Below, one piece after another: positions 7,409-14,206 of a stretch of 17,554 bases of DNA (its first letter is position 1; the number at the start of each line of letters is the position of its first letter). The notes under the pieces were generated by a model. That model was not told the DNA's origin and made no database searches. It saw only the letters and a program-made list of their open reading frames with translations. The position numbers were made by a program, and so were the translations under genes. The stretch is taken from assembly GCA_019309605.1 (NCBI GenBank), contig JAFDFW010000022.1:1-17554 (forward strand). Direction: 5' to 3'. Origin of the DNA: Deltaproteobacteria bacterium (GTDB lineage Bacteria; Myxococcota_A; Polyangia; Polyangiales; Houyiibacteriaceae).

Positions 7409-8165
7409 CCCCTGTCGGCTCTAGCACGGGCTGTTGGGCTTTGCGAAGTTGGTCGAGCCACCCGAGCTCCGCCTCCAAGCGATGGGCGGTCGGAACGTCG
7501 CCACGCGTTTCGGCCGCTTCGAGAGCCTTCTTCCGATGTTCAATCTCCTGCTCCCAGCGTGCGCTCGCGGACGGGGAATCGTCGAGCACCCAGCTCCGCG
7601 CGTTCGCTTTGACCGGGAACTGAACGCGCGCATCAGGCACTGGTGAATCGGGAACCGACACCTCTAAGAGGAGTCGCGGCCAAGACGCGTCGATCTCGAT
7701 GACGCACGGTGATTCTCCCCAGTCGGAGCGCGGCAAGAAAACCTCGGAAGCGTAGCCATCGGCGTCGACCTGGGCCCAGGCAAGGCAAGTTCGCTCCCTC
7801 TCGCGAATCGCTACCACCACGTCATGCCTTCCGTCGCGGTCGAAGTCTGGGCGGGGGTCTGGGCCGAGCGCGACCCAGAGCCGCTCCGGCCATCGTGCGT
7901 CGGGCACCTGGATCGACAACGAGGGGCCTCGTGAAGTCACCACACGAACGGTCGAGTCGGGGCCCCGGCGGGCGTCGAATGCCACGAAGTCGTGTTCGTC
8001 GATGCGGCGCTCTACCTCGAAGCCGTCGGCGCGGAGGTCCTCGATGATCGCGTCCGCCTCAGCACGAGGGTCGACGCCAAGTCGCAGATAGTCGAGGGGA
8101 TCTTGAACCGGCTCGGGCTGCGCACACGCCACCAAGCACGCGCAGCAAAGAATGAGGCATCTCAC
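7389..8165 (-). CDS. Putative lipoprotein of unknown function
   Basis: The 258-residue product begins at GTG 8165, nine bases after comF. Its N-terminus MRCLILCCACLVAC is a short lipoprotein signal with lipobox L-V-A-C and predicted lipidated C14, so it is probably exported and membrane-anchored. The middle part contains DFDRDGRHD (107-115), a DxDxDGxxD calcium-loop pattern of the kind seen in FG-GAP/VCBS-type repeats, in a beta-rich region. Residues about 200-245 (SARWEQEIEHRKKALEAA...) look helical and charged. I do not recognise a family. It overlaps smpB by 20 bases, so expression is likely linked to it. Confidence 0.82.
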   Translation of the reverse strand: MRCLILCCACLVACAQPEPVQDPLDYLRLGVDPRAEADAIIEDLRADGFEVERRIDEHDFVAFDARRGPDSTVRVVTSRGPSLSIQVPDARWPERLWVALGPDPRPDFDRDGRHDVVVAIRERERTCLAWAQVDADGYASEVFLPRSDWGESPCVIEIDASWPRLLLEVSVPDSPVPDARVQFPVKANARSWVLDDSPSASARWEQEIEHRKKALEAAETRGDVPTAHRLEAELGWLDQLRKAQQPVLEPTGDGEQAR

Positions 8166-8174
8166 GCGGCCATT

Positions 8175-8798
8175 TTACGTTGCTTCAATGAGAAGGCGAG
8201 CCGCCAGCACGAAGGGTTCCACCTCCGCCACGCCGCCAGCCCTCAGAGCGTCCGAAGCGGCCCGGAGCGTCGCCCCAGTCGTTCGCACATCGTCCACGAG
8301 AAGCACCCGCCCCACCCCGCAGAGGCGCCACGGCGCGAACGCCCCCGCGATGTTCTGCTGCCGCTCTGCATGCGGCAGGTCGACCTGGCTCGGCGTGTTT
8401 CGCACCCGGCGGAGCCCTCGAAGCAAGGCAGGAACCCCGAGCGACCTCGCGACCGGCTTTGCCAACAGCGCCGCTTGATCGTACCCGCGGAAGCGTCGCC
8501 TTCGCCAGTGGAGGGGAACAGGCACGACCGCGTCGACTTTGCCTGCCCAGTGGTCTGCGTGGCCGGCCATGACCGAGCCGAGCGCAGCCCCCAGCTCGCT
8601 GCGGCCGTCGTACTTGAAGCGCTGAATCGCATCGGCGACCGGGCCGCCGTACTCGAAGACGGCGCTCGCGCCGGACGCGCGTTCGACCAGCGCTGTACAT
8701 GAATAGCAGAAGACTCCGGTGCTCTCGGAGGGCTCATCACAGCCGGCGCAGCGCGAAGGGGAGATCAGGGTGAGGAAGCCTTCTAGAAGATCATGCAC
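8175..8798 (-). CDS. comF: ComF-family phosphoribosyltransferase-like protein
   Basis: The protein has about 207 residues with the ComF layout. An N-terminal zinc-ribbon segment (SRCAGCDEPSESTGVFCYSC, two CxxC pairs) precedes FKYDGRSELGAALG. The core VVPVPLHWRRRRFRGYDQAALLAKPVARSLGVP and the PRPP-binding loop VLLVDDVRTTGATL follow. ComF proteins are needed for DNA uptake in several competent bacteria, where they link to the DNA translocation machinery. The function here is inferred from family only. The start is uncertain. GTG 8798 (VHDLLEGFLTLISPSRCAGC) fits the family, while the longest frame (to 8921) would read into the dispersed repeat and is rejected. No com genes other than pilD are in the window. 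Confidence 0.92.
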   Translation of the reverse strand: MHDLLEGFLTLISPSRCAGCDEPSESTGVFCYSCTALVERASGASAVFEYGGPVADAIQRFKYDGRSELGAALGSVMAGHADHWAGKVDAVVPVPLHWRRRRFRGYDQAALLAKPVARSLGVPALLRGLRRVRNTPSQVDLPHAERQQNIAGAFAPWRLCGVGRVLLVDDVRTTGATLRAASDALRAGGVAEVEPFVLAARLLIEAT

Positions 8799-8856
8799 CC
8801 AGCAACATCGGACACCCCGCCAACACGTTGCGCTGACACTGACGCCGCAAGCCACC

Positions 8857-8960
8857 CGCGGCAGCGCGAGCCCGAAGGGCGAAGCCCGGCGCGAACGCGC
8901 CGCCAAGCCCGTGCGAAGCACAGGGCGCGGCAGGGAGGATTACGGGTGGGGGTGGGCGGG
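8857..8960 (+). repeat. 104-bp structured dispersed repeat, copy B
   Basis: This is an inverted copy of the element at 6499-6602, gap-free over 104 bp with two mismatches. Both differences are in the tetraloop of one hairpin: GGCGC-GAAC-GCGCC here (8888-8901), AAAA in copy A on the same strand. It fills most of the 181-base gap between rlmH and comF, which are both on the minus strand, so it may be carried in their mRNA. Beyond 8960 both copies share a looser TGTAAC about 3-6 bases on. Confidence 0.93.
8944..8960 (+). other. G-quadruplex motif with mostly one-base loops (copy B)
   Basis: GGGTGGGGGTGGGCGGG on the plus strand, at the end of copy B facing rlmH. It is identical to the copy A motif. 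Flanking genes run leftward, so their RNA would carry the C-rich complement and the G-strand would be the DNA non-template partner of plus-strand transcription only. Confidence 0.75.
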
Positions 8961-8979
8961 CGGTGTAACTCACACTGGC

Positions 8980-9420
8980 CTAGTGGTCGTACGGCTCTCC
9001 ACGCAATATCGAAAATGCTCGATACACCTGCTCCGCCAAAAACAATCTCGCTAACCGATGTGGCAGCGTCATCGCCGAGAGCGAGAGCTTGAGATCCGCC
9101 TTCTTCGAAAGCTCCTGCGGCAGTCCATAGGCGCCGCCGATGAGGAACACCACGGTCTGAACCGACTCGTTCTCGGCACGGCCCAGCCACTTCGCAAAGT
9201 CTCGGCTGCTGATGGCACGGCCGTCGACTTCGAGTGCAACGACGCGCGAACGATCGGGGATGCTCCGGGCGAGGCGCTCGGCCACCTCATCGGCCTTCCC
9301 GTCTTTGATCTCGATTTCTTCGAGCTTGGCGTATCGATCGATGCGCGCGTAGTAGTCGCCGAGAAGTGACCGCAAGTCGCGGTCCTTCGCTTTACCCACT
9401 GCGATAATCCGTACGCGCAC
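8980..9420 (-). CDS. rlmH: 23S rRNA (pseudouridine-1915-N3)-methyltransferase RlmH
   Basis: This SPOUT-fold methyltransferase modifies pseudouridine 1915 in helix 69 of 23S rRNA in assembled ribosomes, using S-adenosylmethionine. The 146 residues match the family along their length. They start MRVRIIAVGKAKD, then show VVALEVDGRAISSRDFAKWL, the knot motif VVFLIGGAYGLP, and the C-terminal block LSLSAMTLPHRLARLFLAEQVYRAFSILRGEPYDH. The usual ending is PYHH or PYHK, so the ending PYDH is a small deviation. It starts with GTG at 9420, eleven bases after the rsfS stop. The rsfS-rlmH pair is a common bacterial neighbourhood. Confidence 0.97.
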   Translation of the reverse strand: MRVRIIAVGKAKDRDLRSLLGDYYARIDRYAKLEEIEIKDGKADEVAERLARSIPDRSRVVALEVDGRAISSRDFAKWLGRAENESVQTVVFLIGGAYGLPQELSKKADLKLSLSAMTLPHRLARLFLAEQVYRAFSILRGEPYDH

Positions 9421-9431
9421 GACGCCAAGGT

Positions 9432-9875
9432 CTACGGAAAGCGGAAACCCTCGTCGGCCTTCTGACCTTCGAACTCTACCCGATCCGCATCGAGCCAGAG
9501 CGCCTCGAGGTTGTAGTAGCCGCGCGTGTCCTGATGAAAGATGTGCACGACCACATCGCCGAAATCGAGAAGCACCCAGTTGCCCTGCGGCAGCCCTTCA
9601 ACGCCCGAGCAACGCGCGCCGTACTTGTGCTTGACGTCTTCTTCGATGCCGCGCGCGATGGCCGCCACTTGGCGATCGCTTCGCCCGCTCATGACGACGA
9701 CGTAGTCGGTGTAATCAACCTTGCCGCGCACATCGATGATTTCGATACTCGCTGCCTTCTTATCGAGCGCTGCCTCGGCGACCTTCAACGCCAGCTCGCG
9801 GCCGACGACTTGGTCGTCACTCGAAGGGGAACTCGGGTTCGTTTTCAGTTGTGCGCCTTCTGCTTGTTTGACCAA
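9432..9875 (-). CDS. rsfS: Ribosome silencing factor RsfS
   Basis: RsfS (Iojap/DUF143 family) binds uL14 on the large subunit and blocks subunit joining when nutrients are low. The 147 residues have a polar 25-residue leader and then the family core: AEAALDKKAASIEIIDVRGKVDYTDYVVVMSGRSDRQVAAIARGIEE, GARCSGVEGLPQGNWVLLDFGDVVVHIF and REYYNLE-like RGYYNLEALW. The start is an unusual TTG at 9875, supported by a very strong Shine-Dalgarno AAAGGAGGAG five bases upstream. The proA stop codon overlaps that site by one base (9890), so translation is probably coupled to proA. Confidence 0.96.
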   Translation of the reverse strand: MVKQAEGAQLKTNPSSPSSDDQVVGRELALKVAEAALDKKAASIEIIDVRGKVDYTDYVVVMSGRSDRQVAAIARGIEEDVKHKYGARCSGVEGLPQGNWVLLDFGDVVVHIFHQDTRGYYNLEALWLDADRVEFEGQKADEGFRFP

Positions 9876-9880
9876 CTAGT

Positions 9881-9890
9881 CTCCTCCTTT
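9881..9890 (-). promoter_or_regulatory. Strong ribosome binding site setting the TTG start of rsfS
   Basis: Minus-strand AAAGGAGGAG is followed by the spacer ACTAG and then TTG. It matches the anti-Shine-Dalgarno almost completely and is far stronger than any other site in the window. Its first base belongs to the proA stop TAA. Confidence 0.8.
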
Positions 9891-11155
9891 TACTGCCGGA
9901 CTTGGCCGTCGCCCTGGCCGACCCATTTGAGAGTACACAGCTCGGCTAAGCCCATTGGACCATATGCATGGACCTTTGTTGTCGAAATTCCGATTTCGGC
10001 GCCGAGGCCGAGGGCAAACCCATCATTAAAACGAGTCGATGCGTTCACGAGAACCAAGCTTGCGTCGACCTCGTGCATCCAGCGATCGGCATGGGCGGCG
10101 TCCTCGGTGACGATCGCCTCGGTGTGGTTTGAGCCGTGTTTGGCCACGTGATCGAGCGCACCGTCGATACTGTCGACGACGCCGACGTTGAGGATCAAAT
10201 CGAGATACTCAGTATCCCAGTCCTCGTCGGTCGCGCTCTTGACGCCATTGAGATAGGCAGCCGCGCGATTGTCAGCATGGATCTCGACGCCTTCCGCTTC
10301 CATCTTGGTGCCGAGCTTCGGCAAGAACGTCGGGGCAACATCGGCGTGAACCAGAAGCGTCTCCATGGAGTTGCACACCCCCGGACGCTGCACTTTGGCG
10401 TTCAGCGCGATCTGCAAAGCCATTTCGGGGTCGGCCGTCCGGTCGACAAAGACGTGACACACACCTTTGTAGTGCTGGATGACAGGAACTCTTGCATGCT
10501 CGGCGACGAACCGAATCAATCCTTCTCCGCCTCTCGGGATGACCATGTCGAGAATACCATCAAGACCAATCATCACCAACGTCGCTTGTCGATCCGTGGT
10601 GGGCAGAAGGGTGACAGCCTCGGGCGGCAAGCCTTCGTCCGCCAGCGCCTGAGTGAAAATCTCGGCGATCGCCGTGTTGCTGTGAAACGCCTCTTTGCCG
10701 CCTCGAAGCAGGACCGCGTTGCCGCTCTTGAGGCAAAGGGAGGCAGCGTCTGCCGTCACGTTCGGCCTGGATTCATAGATGATGCCGATGAGGCCCAGGG
10801 GCGCGCGCATCTTGCCGACGCGAAGACCGTTGTCGAGCACGCGCTCCTCGACGACCGTGCCCACGGGATCCGGGAGCCCAGCAACCTGTTCGAGGCCGTC
10901 AGCCACTCCGCCGAGACGCTCCCGATCGAGCTGAAGGCGATCGAGCATCGCCTTCGACAGCCCCATCTCCTGGGCGGCCGCCATGTCCTTTGCGTTCGCC
11001 TCGAGCACGCGATCGCTCGCCTCCCCGCGCAGGGCTTCAGCCGCCCGGCGCAACACGGCGTTCTTTTGCTCGGTGCTCGCCGTCGCAAGGACGCGCGAGG
11101 CTTCTTTGGCTCGCTGAGCCAAGCCCGTCACGAGCGCGGTCAAGTCATTACCCAT
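9890..11155 (-). CDS. proA: Gamma-glutamyl phosphate reductase
   Basis: ProA reduces gamma-glutamyl phosphate to glutamate-5-semialdehyde with NADPH, the second step of proline synthesis. The 421 residues match the usual length. Motifs seen are APLGLIGIIYESRPNVTADAA (119-138), LKSGNAVLLRGGKEAFHSN, VIPRGGEGLIRFV, VIQHYKGVCHVFVD, the catalytic-cysteine segment QRPGVCNSMETLLVH (C261) and TEAIVTEDA. ATG 11155 (MGNDLTALVTGLAQRAKEAS) is chosen. The open frame continues upstream to 11698, but only as an antisense-frame shadow of proB. It lies 46 bases after proB and 14 bases before rsfS. Confidence 0.97.
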   Translation of the reverse strand: MGNDLTALVTGLAQRAKEASRVLATASTEQKNAVLRRAAEALRGEASDRVLEANAKDMAAAQEMGLSKAMLDRLQLDRERLGGVADGLEQVAGLPDPVGTVVEERVLDNGLRVGKMRAPLGLIGIIYESRPNVTADAASLCLKSGNAVLLRGGKEAFHSNTAIAEIFTQALADEGLPPEAVTLLPTTDRQATLVMIGLDGILDMVIPRGGEGLIRFVAEHARVPVIQHYKGVCHVFVDRTADPEMALQIALNAKVQRPGVCNSMETLLVHADVAPTFLPKLGTKMEAEGVEIHADNRAAAYLNGVKSATDEDWDTEYLDLILNVGVVDSIDGALDHVAKHGSNHTEAIVTEDAAHADRWMHEVDASLVLVNASTRFNDGFALGLGAEIGISTTKVHAYGPMGLAELCTLKWVGQGDGQVRQ

Positions 11156-11201
11156 CGCCCGTGAACCTAGCACCTTTTGCGGCGGGCGGGAGCCACCCCG
11201 C

Positions 11202-12311
11202 TCAGGCGCCGTTCTTGGTGAGAACGATGTCGTCTCGGTGCACGATCTCGTCGCCTGTGTGGTTGCCAATGCGTTCCGCGATTTGCTGGCTGTGTCCGCC
11301 AGCGAGCTGGCCCACCTCGTCTGCGCTGTACCGCGCAAGGCCTCGGGCGAGCTCCTGACCGGACTCGTTGACGATCGACACGGCATCGCCGACCCCGAAC
11401 GAACCTGCGACCGAAACGACGCCGGCCGGGAGCAGGCTCGCGTGGCGCTGCTCGAGCGCACGGCACGCGCCCGCATCGACGACGATGCGGCCTTGCGGCT
11501 TGAGCGTGTACGCGATCCAATGCTTCCGGCTCGGCAGCGGCGAGCCGTCCGGCAACAGCAGCGTCCCGACGTCATCGCCGCGCATGAGCGCGTCGAGAAA
11601 GCCCGATGACGCCGCGGGGCCGATGACGACCGGCAAGCCATGGAGCGTGGCACGACGCGCCGCCTCCACCTTCGACTGCATGCCGCCGAGACCGACATCG
11701 CTTTCGGGCGGTTTGATGAAGTGCTCGATGTCGGCGACCTCGCGCACGAGCGAGATGCGATCGTCGTGGCTGTCGAGGATGCCGACCACGTCGCTCAAGA
11801 GCACGAGCAGGTCGGCGCCCACGAGCGTGCACACCATCGCAGCGAGTTGGTCGTTGTCGCCGAACCGCAGCTCGTCGATCGACACGGTGTCGTTCTCGTT
11901 GATGATCGGAACCACCCCGAGCTTGAGGAGCTCGTCGATCGCCTCCCGCGCGTGTAGGTATCGATCGCGGTCCGTCACCGCGTCGTGTGTCAACAGGACC
12001 TGCGCCACGTGGATGCCGAGCGGCTCGAAGGCGTCTTCGTAGGCCCGCATGAGCAAGGACTGGCCCGTGGCGGCAGCAGCCTGCAAGAGGGAGATTTTCT
12101 TGGGACGCTCAGTGAGGCCGAGGCGCTCCCTGCCGACGGCGACGGCGCCGGACGAGACGAGGACGACTTTGCGTCCGGCTTTGACCTGGGTGGCGACCTG
12201 CTCGGCGACCTGGGCGAACCGGCCCCCGTCCGCGCAGAGTGCACGGCTGCCGATTTTGACTACCAACCGCTTACAGTCACGGAGGGCGGTTCTGGTTTTG
12301 TCGCCGGACAT
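11202..12311 (-). CDS. proB: Glutamate 5-kinase with C-terminal PUA domain
   Basis: ProB phosphorylates glutamate to gamma-glutamyl phosphate, the first and usually proline-inhibited step of proline synthesis. The 369 residues contain an amino-acid-kinase domain (RLVVKIGSRAL at 15-25, VLVSSGAVAVGRERLG, PIINENDTVS at 135-144, FGDNDQLAA, LVLLSDVVGI, GLGGMQSKVEAA at 208-219). A PUA domain from about 274 (GRIVVDAGACRAL...) follows, as in the long bacterial form. ATG 12311 (MSGDKTRTAL) is chosen. The longer frame from 12479 would run through the palindrome and overlap pilD. It is the first gene of proB-proA-rsfS-rlmH and is divergent from pilD. Confidence 0.96.
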   Translation of the reverse strand: MSGDKTRTALRDCKRLVVKIGSRALCADGGRFAQVAEQVATQVKAGRKVVLVSSGAVAVGRERLGLTERPKKISLLQAAAATGQSLLMRAYEDAFEPLGIHVAQVLLTHDAVTDRDRYLHAREAIDELLKLGVVPIINENDTVSIDELRFGDNDQLAAMVCTLVGADLLVLLSDVVGILDSHDDRISLVREVADIEHFIKPPESDVGLGGMQSKVEAARRATLHGLPVVIGPAASSGFLDALMRGDDVGTLLLPDGSPLPSRKHWIAYTLKPQGRIVVDAGACRALEQRHASLLPAGVVSVAGSFGVGDAVSIVNESGQELARGLARYSADEVGQLAGGHSQQIAERIGNHTGDEIVHRDDIVLTKNGA

Positions 12312-12360
12312 TGTGAGGACTTGAATCGCATCCCCGGCGGCGTCCTGCAAGCGGCGCGGA

Positions 12361-12381
12361 AAAAGGGGACAGTCCCCTTTT
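12361..12381. promoter_or_regulatory. Perfect 21-bp palindrome between divergent proB and pilD
   Basis: The left arm AAAAGGGGAC (12361-12370) and right arm GTCCCCTTTT (12372-12381) flank a central A. As RNA or single-stranded DNA it would be a GC-rich stem with flanking A and T runs. That is compatible with a bidirectional intrinsic terminator, an operator or a REP-like palindrome. It is 19 bases before pilD and 50 bases before proB. Similar GGGGACAGTCCCC palindromes recur in intergenic regions of some bacteria (recollection, not checked here). Confidence 0.7.
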
Positions 12382-12399
12382 CGCTGGTAGCATTGGGAG

Positions 12400-13299
12400 A
12401 TGCTTGCGGGGGACGTGGCGCGGTGGTTCGTTTGGGCGATGGCCTTCGCATGGGGGGCGGCCTGGGGAAGCTTCTTCAATGTCGCGATCTATCGCTGGCC
12501 TCGCGGGATGTCGGTCGTCAGCCCACCGAGTCATTGCCCCGGATGCGGCGTTCCGATTCCCGTCTGGAACAACGTCCCGATCCTGGGTTGGTTGTTCCTG
12601 CGCGGAAAGGCGTCCTGCTGCGGCACCTCGATCTCACCCCGATACCCGATGGTCGAGCTCCTGGCCGCGGTGCTTTGCGTTGCGATCGCCGAGCTCTGGG
12701 TCGTGCGAGCGGCGCCGGGAACGCTGCTTCTGCACGCAACGATCGAAACCCTCCTCTACTTCGTCTTCGCGGGCGGTCTCCTGATCGCCACCTTCGTGGA
12801 CCTCGAATGGATGGAGATTCCCGATGAAGTCAGTCTTCCGTGCGCTGCGCTCGGTCTCCTGAGCGCTCCGTTTCGAACCGAGCCCGGGGTTTGGTCCGCA
12901 GCGGTCGGAGCGGGCGCTGCGTATCTGATGGTTCAGCTGATCTTCGTCTGGGGCTACGAACGCATCGCGGGCCGGCGCGGCATGGGTGAAGGCGACTCGA
13001 AGCTCTTGCTGATGATCGGCGCCTTTCTCGGATGGAAGGGCGCGCTCTTCAGCGTGGTCGCGGGTTCTCTCCAAGGCCTCGTGTTCGCAGGCTTCGCATT
13101 GGTCACCGGACGCAAACTCACACCGGACGTCGAAGAACGCGTCATCGATGGTGAGGTGATCGAGGCACCCGAAGAGCCGGACACCAGTCGCATCGGGGTG
13201 CTCAAGCTTCCGTTTGGGCCGTTTCTCGCGCTCGGTGCGCTAGAATATCTTCTCGCGGGAGACGCGATACTGTCTTGGTACTTCGGCCTGTTACAGTGA
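12400..13299 (+). CDS. pilD: Prepilin peptidase / N-methyltransferase (type IV leader peptidase)
   Basis: This inner-membrane aspartyl protease removes leader peptides from type IV pilins or type II secretion pseudopilins and methylates the new N-terminus. The 299 residues include the first membrane segment with GAAWGSFFNVAIYRWPRG (19-36), a zinc-loop region, ISPRYPMVELLAA, FVDLEWMEIPDEVS with catalytic D134, and GMGEGDSKLLLMIGAFLGW with catalytic D199. Several membrane helices follow. The second cysteine pair of the zinc loop is altered: A71-S-C73-C74 where CxxC is usual. The C-terminal half has a charged loop (about 238-265). No pilin or pil/gsp genes are in the window. The ATG at 12400 is used, though the Shine-Dalgarno GGGAG sits too close to it. 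Confidence 0.95.
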   Translation: MLAGDVARWFVWAMAFAWGAAWGSFFNVAIYRWPRGMSVVSPPSHCPGCGVPIPVWNNVPILGWLFLRGKASCCGTSISPRYPMVELLAAVLCVAIAELWVVRAAPGTLLLHATIETLLYFVFAGGLLIATFVDLEWMEIPDEVSLPCAALGLLSAPFRTEPGVWSAAVGAGAAYLMVQLIFVWGYERIAGRRGMGEGDSKLLLMIGAFLGWKGALFSVVAGSLQGLVFAGFALVTGRKLTPDVEERVIDGEVIEAPEEPDTSRIGVLKLPFGPFLALGALEYLLAGDAILSWYFGLLQ

Positions 13300-13306
13300 T
13301 GAACGA

Positions 13307-13597
13307 CTAGCGTCGGTAACCGCCACCGCCGCCACCACCGCCGCCGGCCTCACGCTCACGCGCGAGGTCGACACGAATGGTACGGCCGCCGAGGGAGGCC
13401 CCATCCATCTGGTCGCGGGCTGAAGCAGCAGCTTCTTCCGTGGTGTACGTCACGAAGCCGAAACCCCGCGAACGGCCGGTTTCGCGATCGCTTACGACCT
13501 TCGCATCGGTGACCTCGCCGAACGGCGCGAACGCCTCCTCGAGGTCTTCAGTCGTCGTAGCCCAGGCGAGCCCGCCGCAGAACAGTCTCTTACTCAT
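13307..13597 (-). CDS. RRM-domain RNA-binding protein with glycine-rich tail
   Basis: The 96-residue protein is a single RNA recognition motif followed by a run of nine glycines and a basic YRR end. RNP2 is LFCGGLAW (5-12) and RNP1 is RGFGFVTY (44-51), with the aromatic residues that stack on RNA intact. The layout is that of small glycine-rich RNA-binding proteins of cyanobacteria and some proteobacteria, often cold-responsive (family knowledge). ATG 13597 is chosen because AAAGAG lies six bases upstream. A GTG at 13612 overlaps that site and is less likely. It is convergent with pilD, with only seven bases between their stops. Confidence 0.94.
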   Translation of the reverse strand: MSKRLFCGGLAWATTTEDLEEAFAPFGEVTDAKVVSDRETGRSRGFGFVTYTTEEAAASARDQMDGASLGGRTIRVDLAREREAGGGGGGGGGYRR

Positions 13598-13658
13598 GGT
13601 CAACTCTTTCACTGTGCAGCTGACACGACGCCATGCCGAGGCAGTGCTTCAATTCGAT

Positions 13659-13672
13659 CCGGTATTAACCGG
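13659..13672. terminator. Short hairpin at the stop codon of the 116-residue gene
   Basis: CCGGT-ATTA-ACCGG is a perfect five-base stem whose loop contains the TAA stop (minus strand 13665-13667). There is no T tract, so intrinsic termination is uncertain. It could equally act in the leader of the downstream RRM gene. Confidence 0.25.
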
Positions 13673-14015
13673 CAGAGTTGGATTGTACCGACTGGTAACG
13701 ATCCCACAAGCTTGGAGTCGATTCCTCGCCCAAACGTGTCTTGTAGTCGTCGTCTTTCGCCCGGCCCTGGAGCTTGGCGATTTCGCCGATGAGCTTGTCG
13801 CGGGAACCGACCGCTTTGCCGATCGCCTCAAAGACCTGTTCCAGATGGAGCAGTTTGCTGTTCGAGACGTGCTGGAGGCCCTTTTCCTCATTCAGCCGGT
13901 CGAGCCAGAGGTCCTTGCCTGCGACCTTCTTCACGGCAGCAACCAGTTGTTCTTTCGCCTTCTTCGGATCATCTCCGAAGCGCTCTTTTACAATCGAGAG
14001 TGGGGACTTGCTCAT
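13665..14015 (-). CDS. Conserved small protein of unknown function
   Basis: The 116-residue soluble protein begins MSKSPLSIVKERFGDDPKKAKEQ from ATG 14015. An in-frame ATG at 14027 would add MVHL. It is helical and charged, with segments KDLWLDRLNEEKGLQHVSNSKLLHLEQVFEAIGKAVGSRDKLIGEIAKLQGRAKDDDYKTRL. It has no cysteine, signal peptide or membrane segment. I do not know its function, but the sequence has the look of small conserved proteins met in myxobacteria (recollection, not verified). It is divergent from dnaE across about 190 bases, and the RRM gene lies downstream on the same strand, 67 bases after its stop, so the two may be co-transcribed. Confidence 0.8.
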   Translation of the reverse strand: MSKSPLSIVKERFGDDPKKAKEQLVAAVKKVAGKDLWLDRLNEEKGLQHVSNSKLLHLEQVFEAIGKAVGSRDKLIGEIAKLQGRAKDDDYKTRLGEESTPSLWDRYQSVQSNSAG

Positions 14016-14206
14016 CAGGTGCACCATGGCCCCGAAACGCCAGGTTTTCTGGGTTGGGGAGCGCCCGGATTAGCACGAGGGCCCCACCGTGCAAGCCGGG
14101 TGCCGCCCTCCTGGGACCCTAAGCCCTGATTAACACCCTCGGGCGACAATTGGGGGCAAAGGTTCGGTGGATCCGGTTCGGCGGGCACAGTAGAGTCAGC
14201 CCGCTC

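Noticed and set aside
8799..8921. Extended comF start at 8921
   Set aside because: The extra residues come from the dispersed repeat and intergenic DNA, so they are not part of the ComF fold.
10136..11164. Open frame of 342 codons on the plus strand over proA
   Set aside because: Antisense shadow of proA.
11156..11698. N-terminal extension of proA by 181 codons
   Set aside because: It overlaps the well-supported proB gene in another frame and reads as serine/arginine-rich nonsense; ATG 11155 gives the family length.
12312..12479. Extended proB start at 12479
   Set aside because: It would run through the palindrome and into divergent pilD; homology begins just after ATG 12311.
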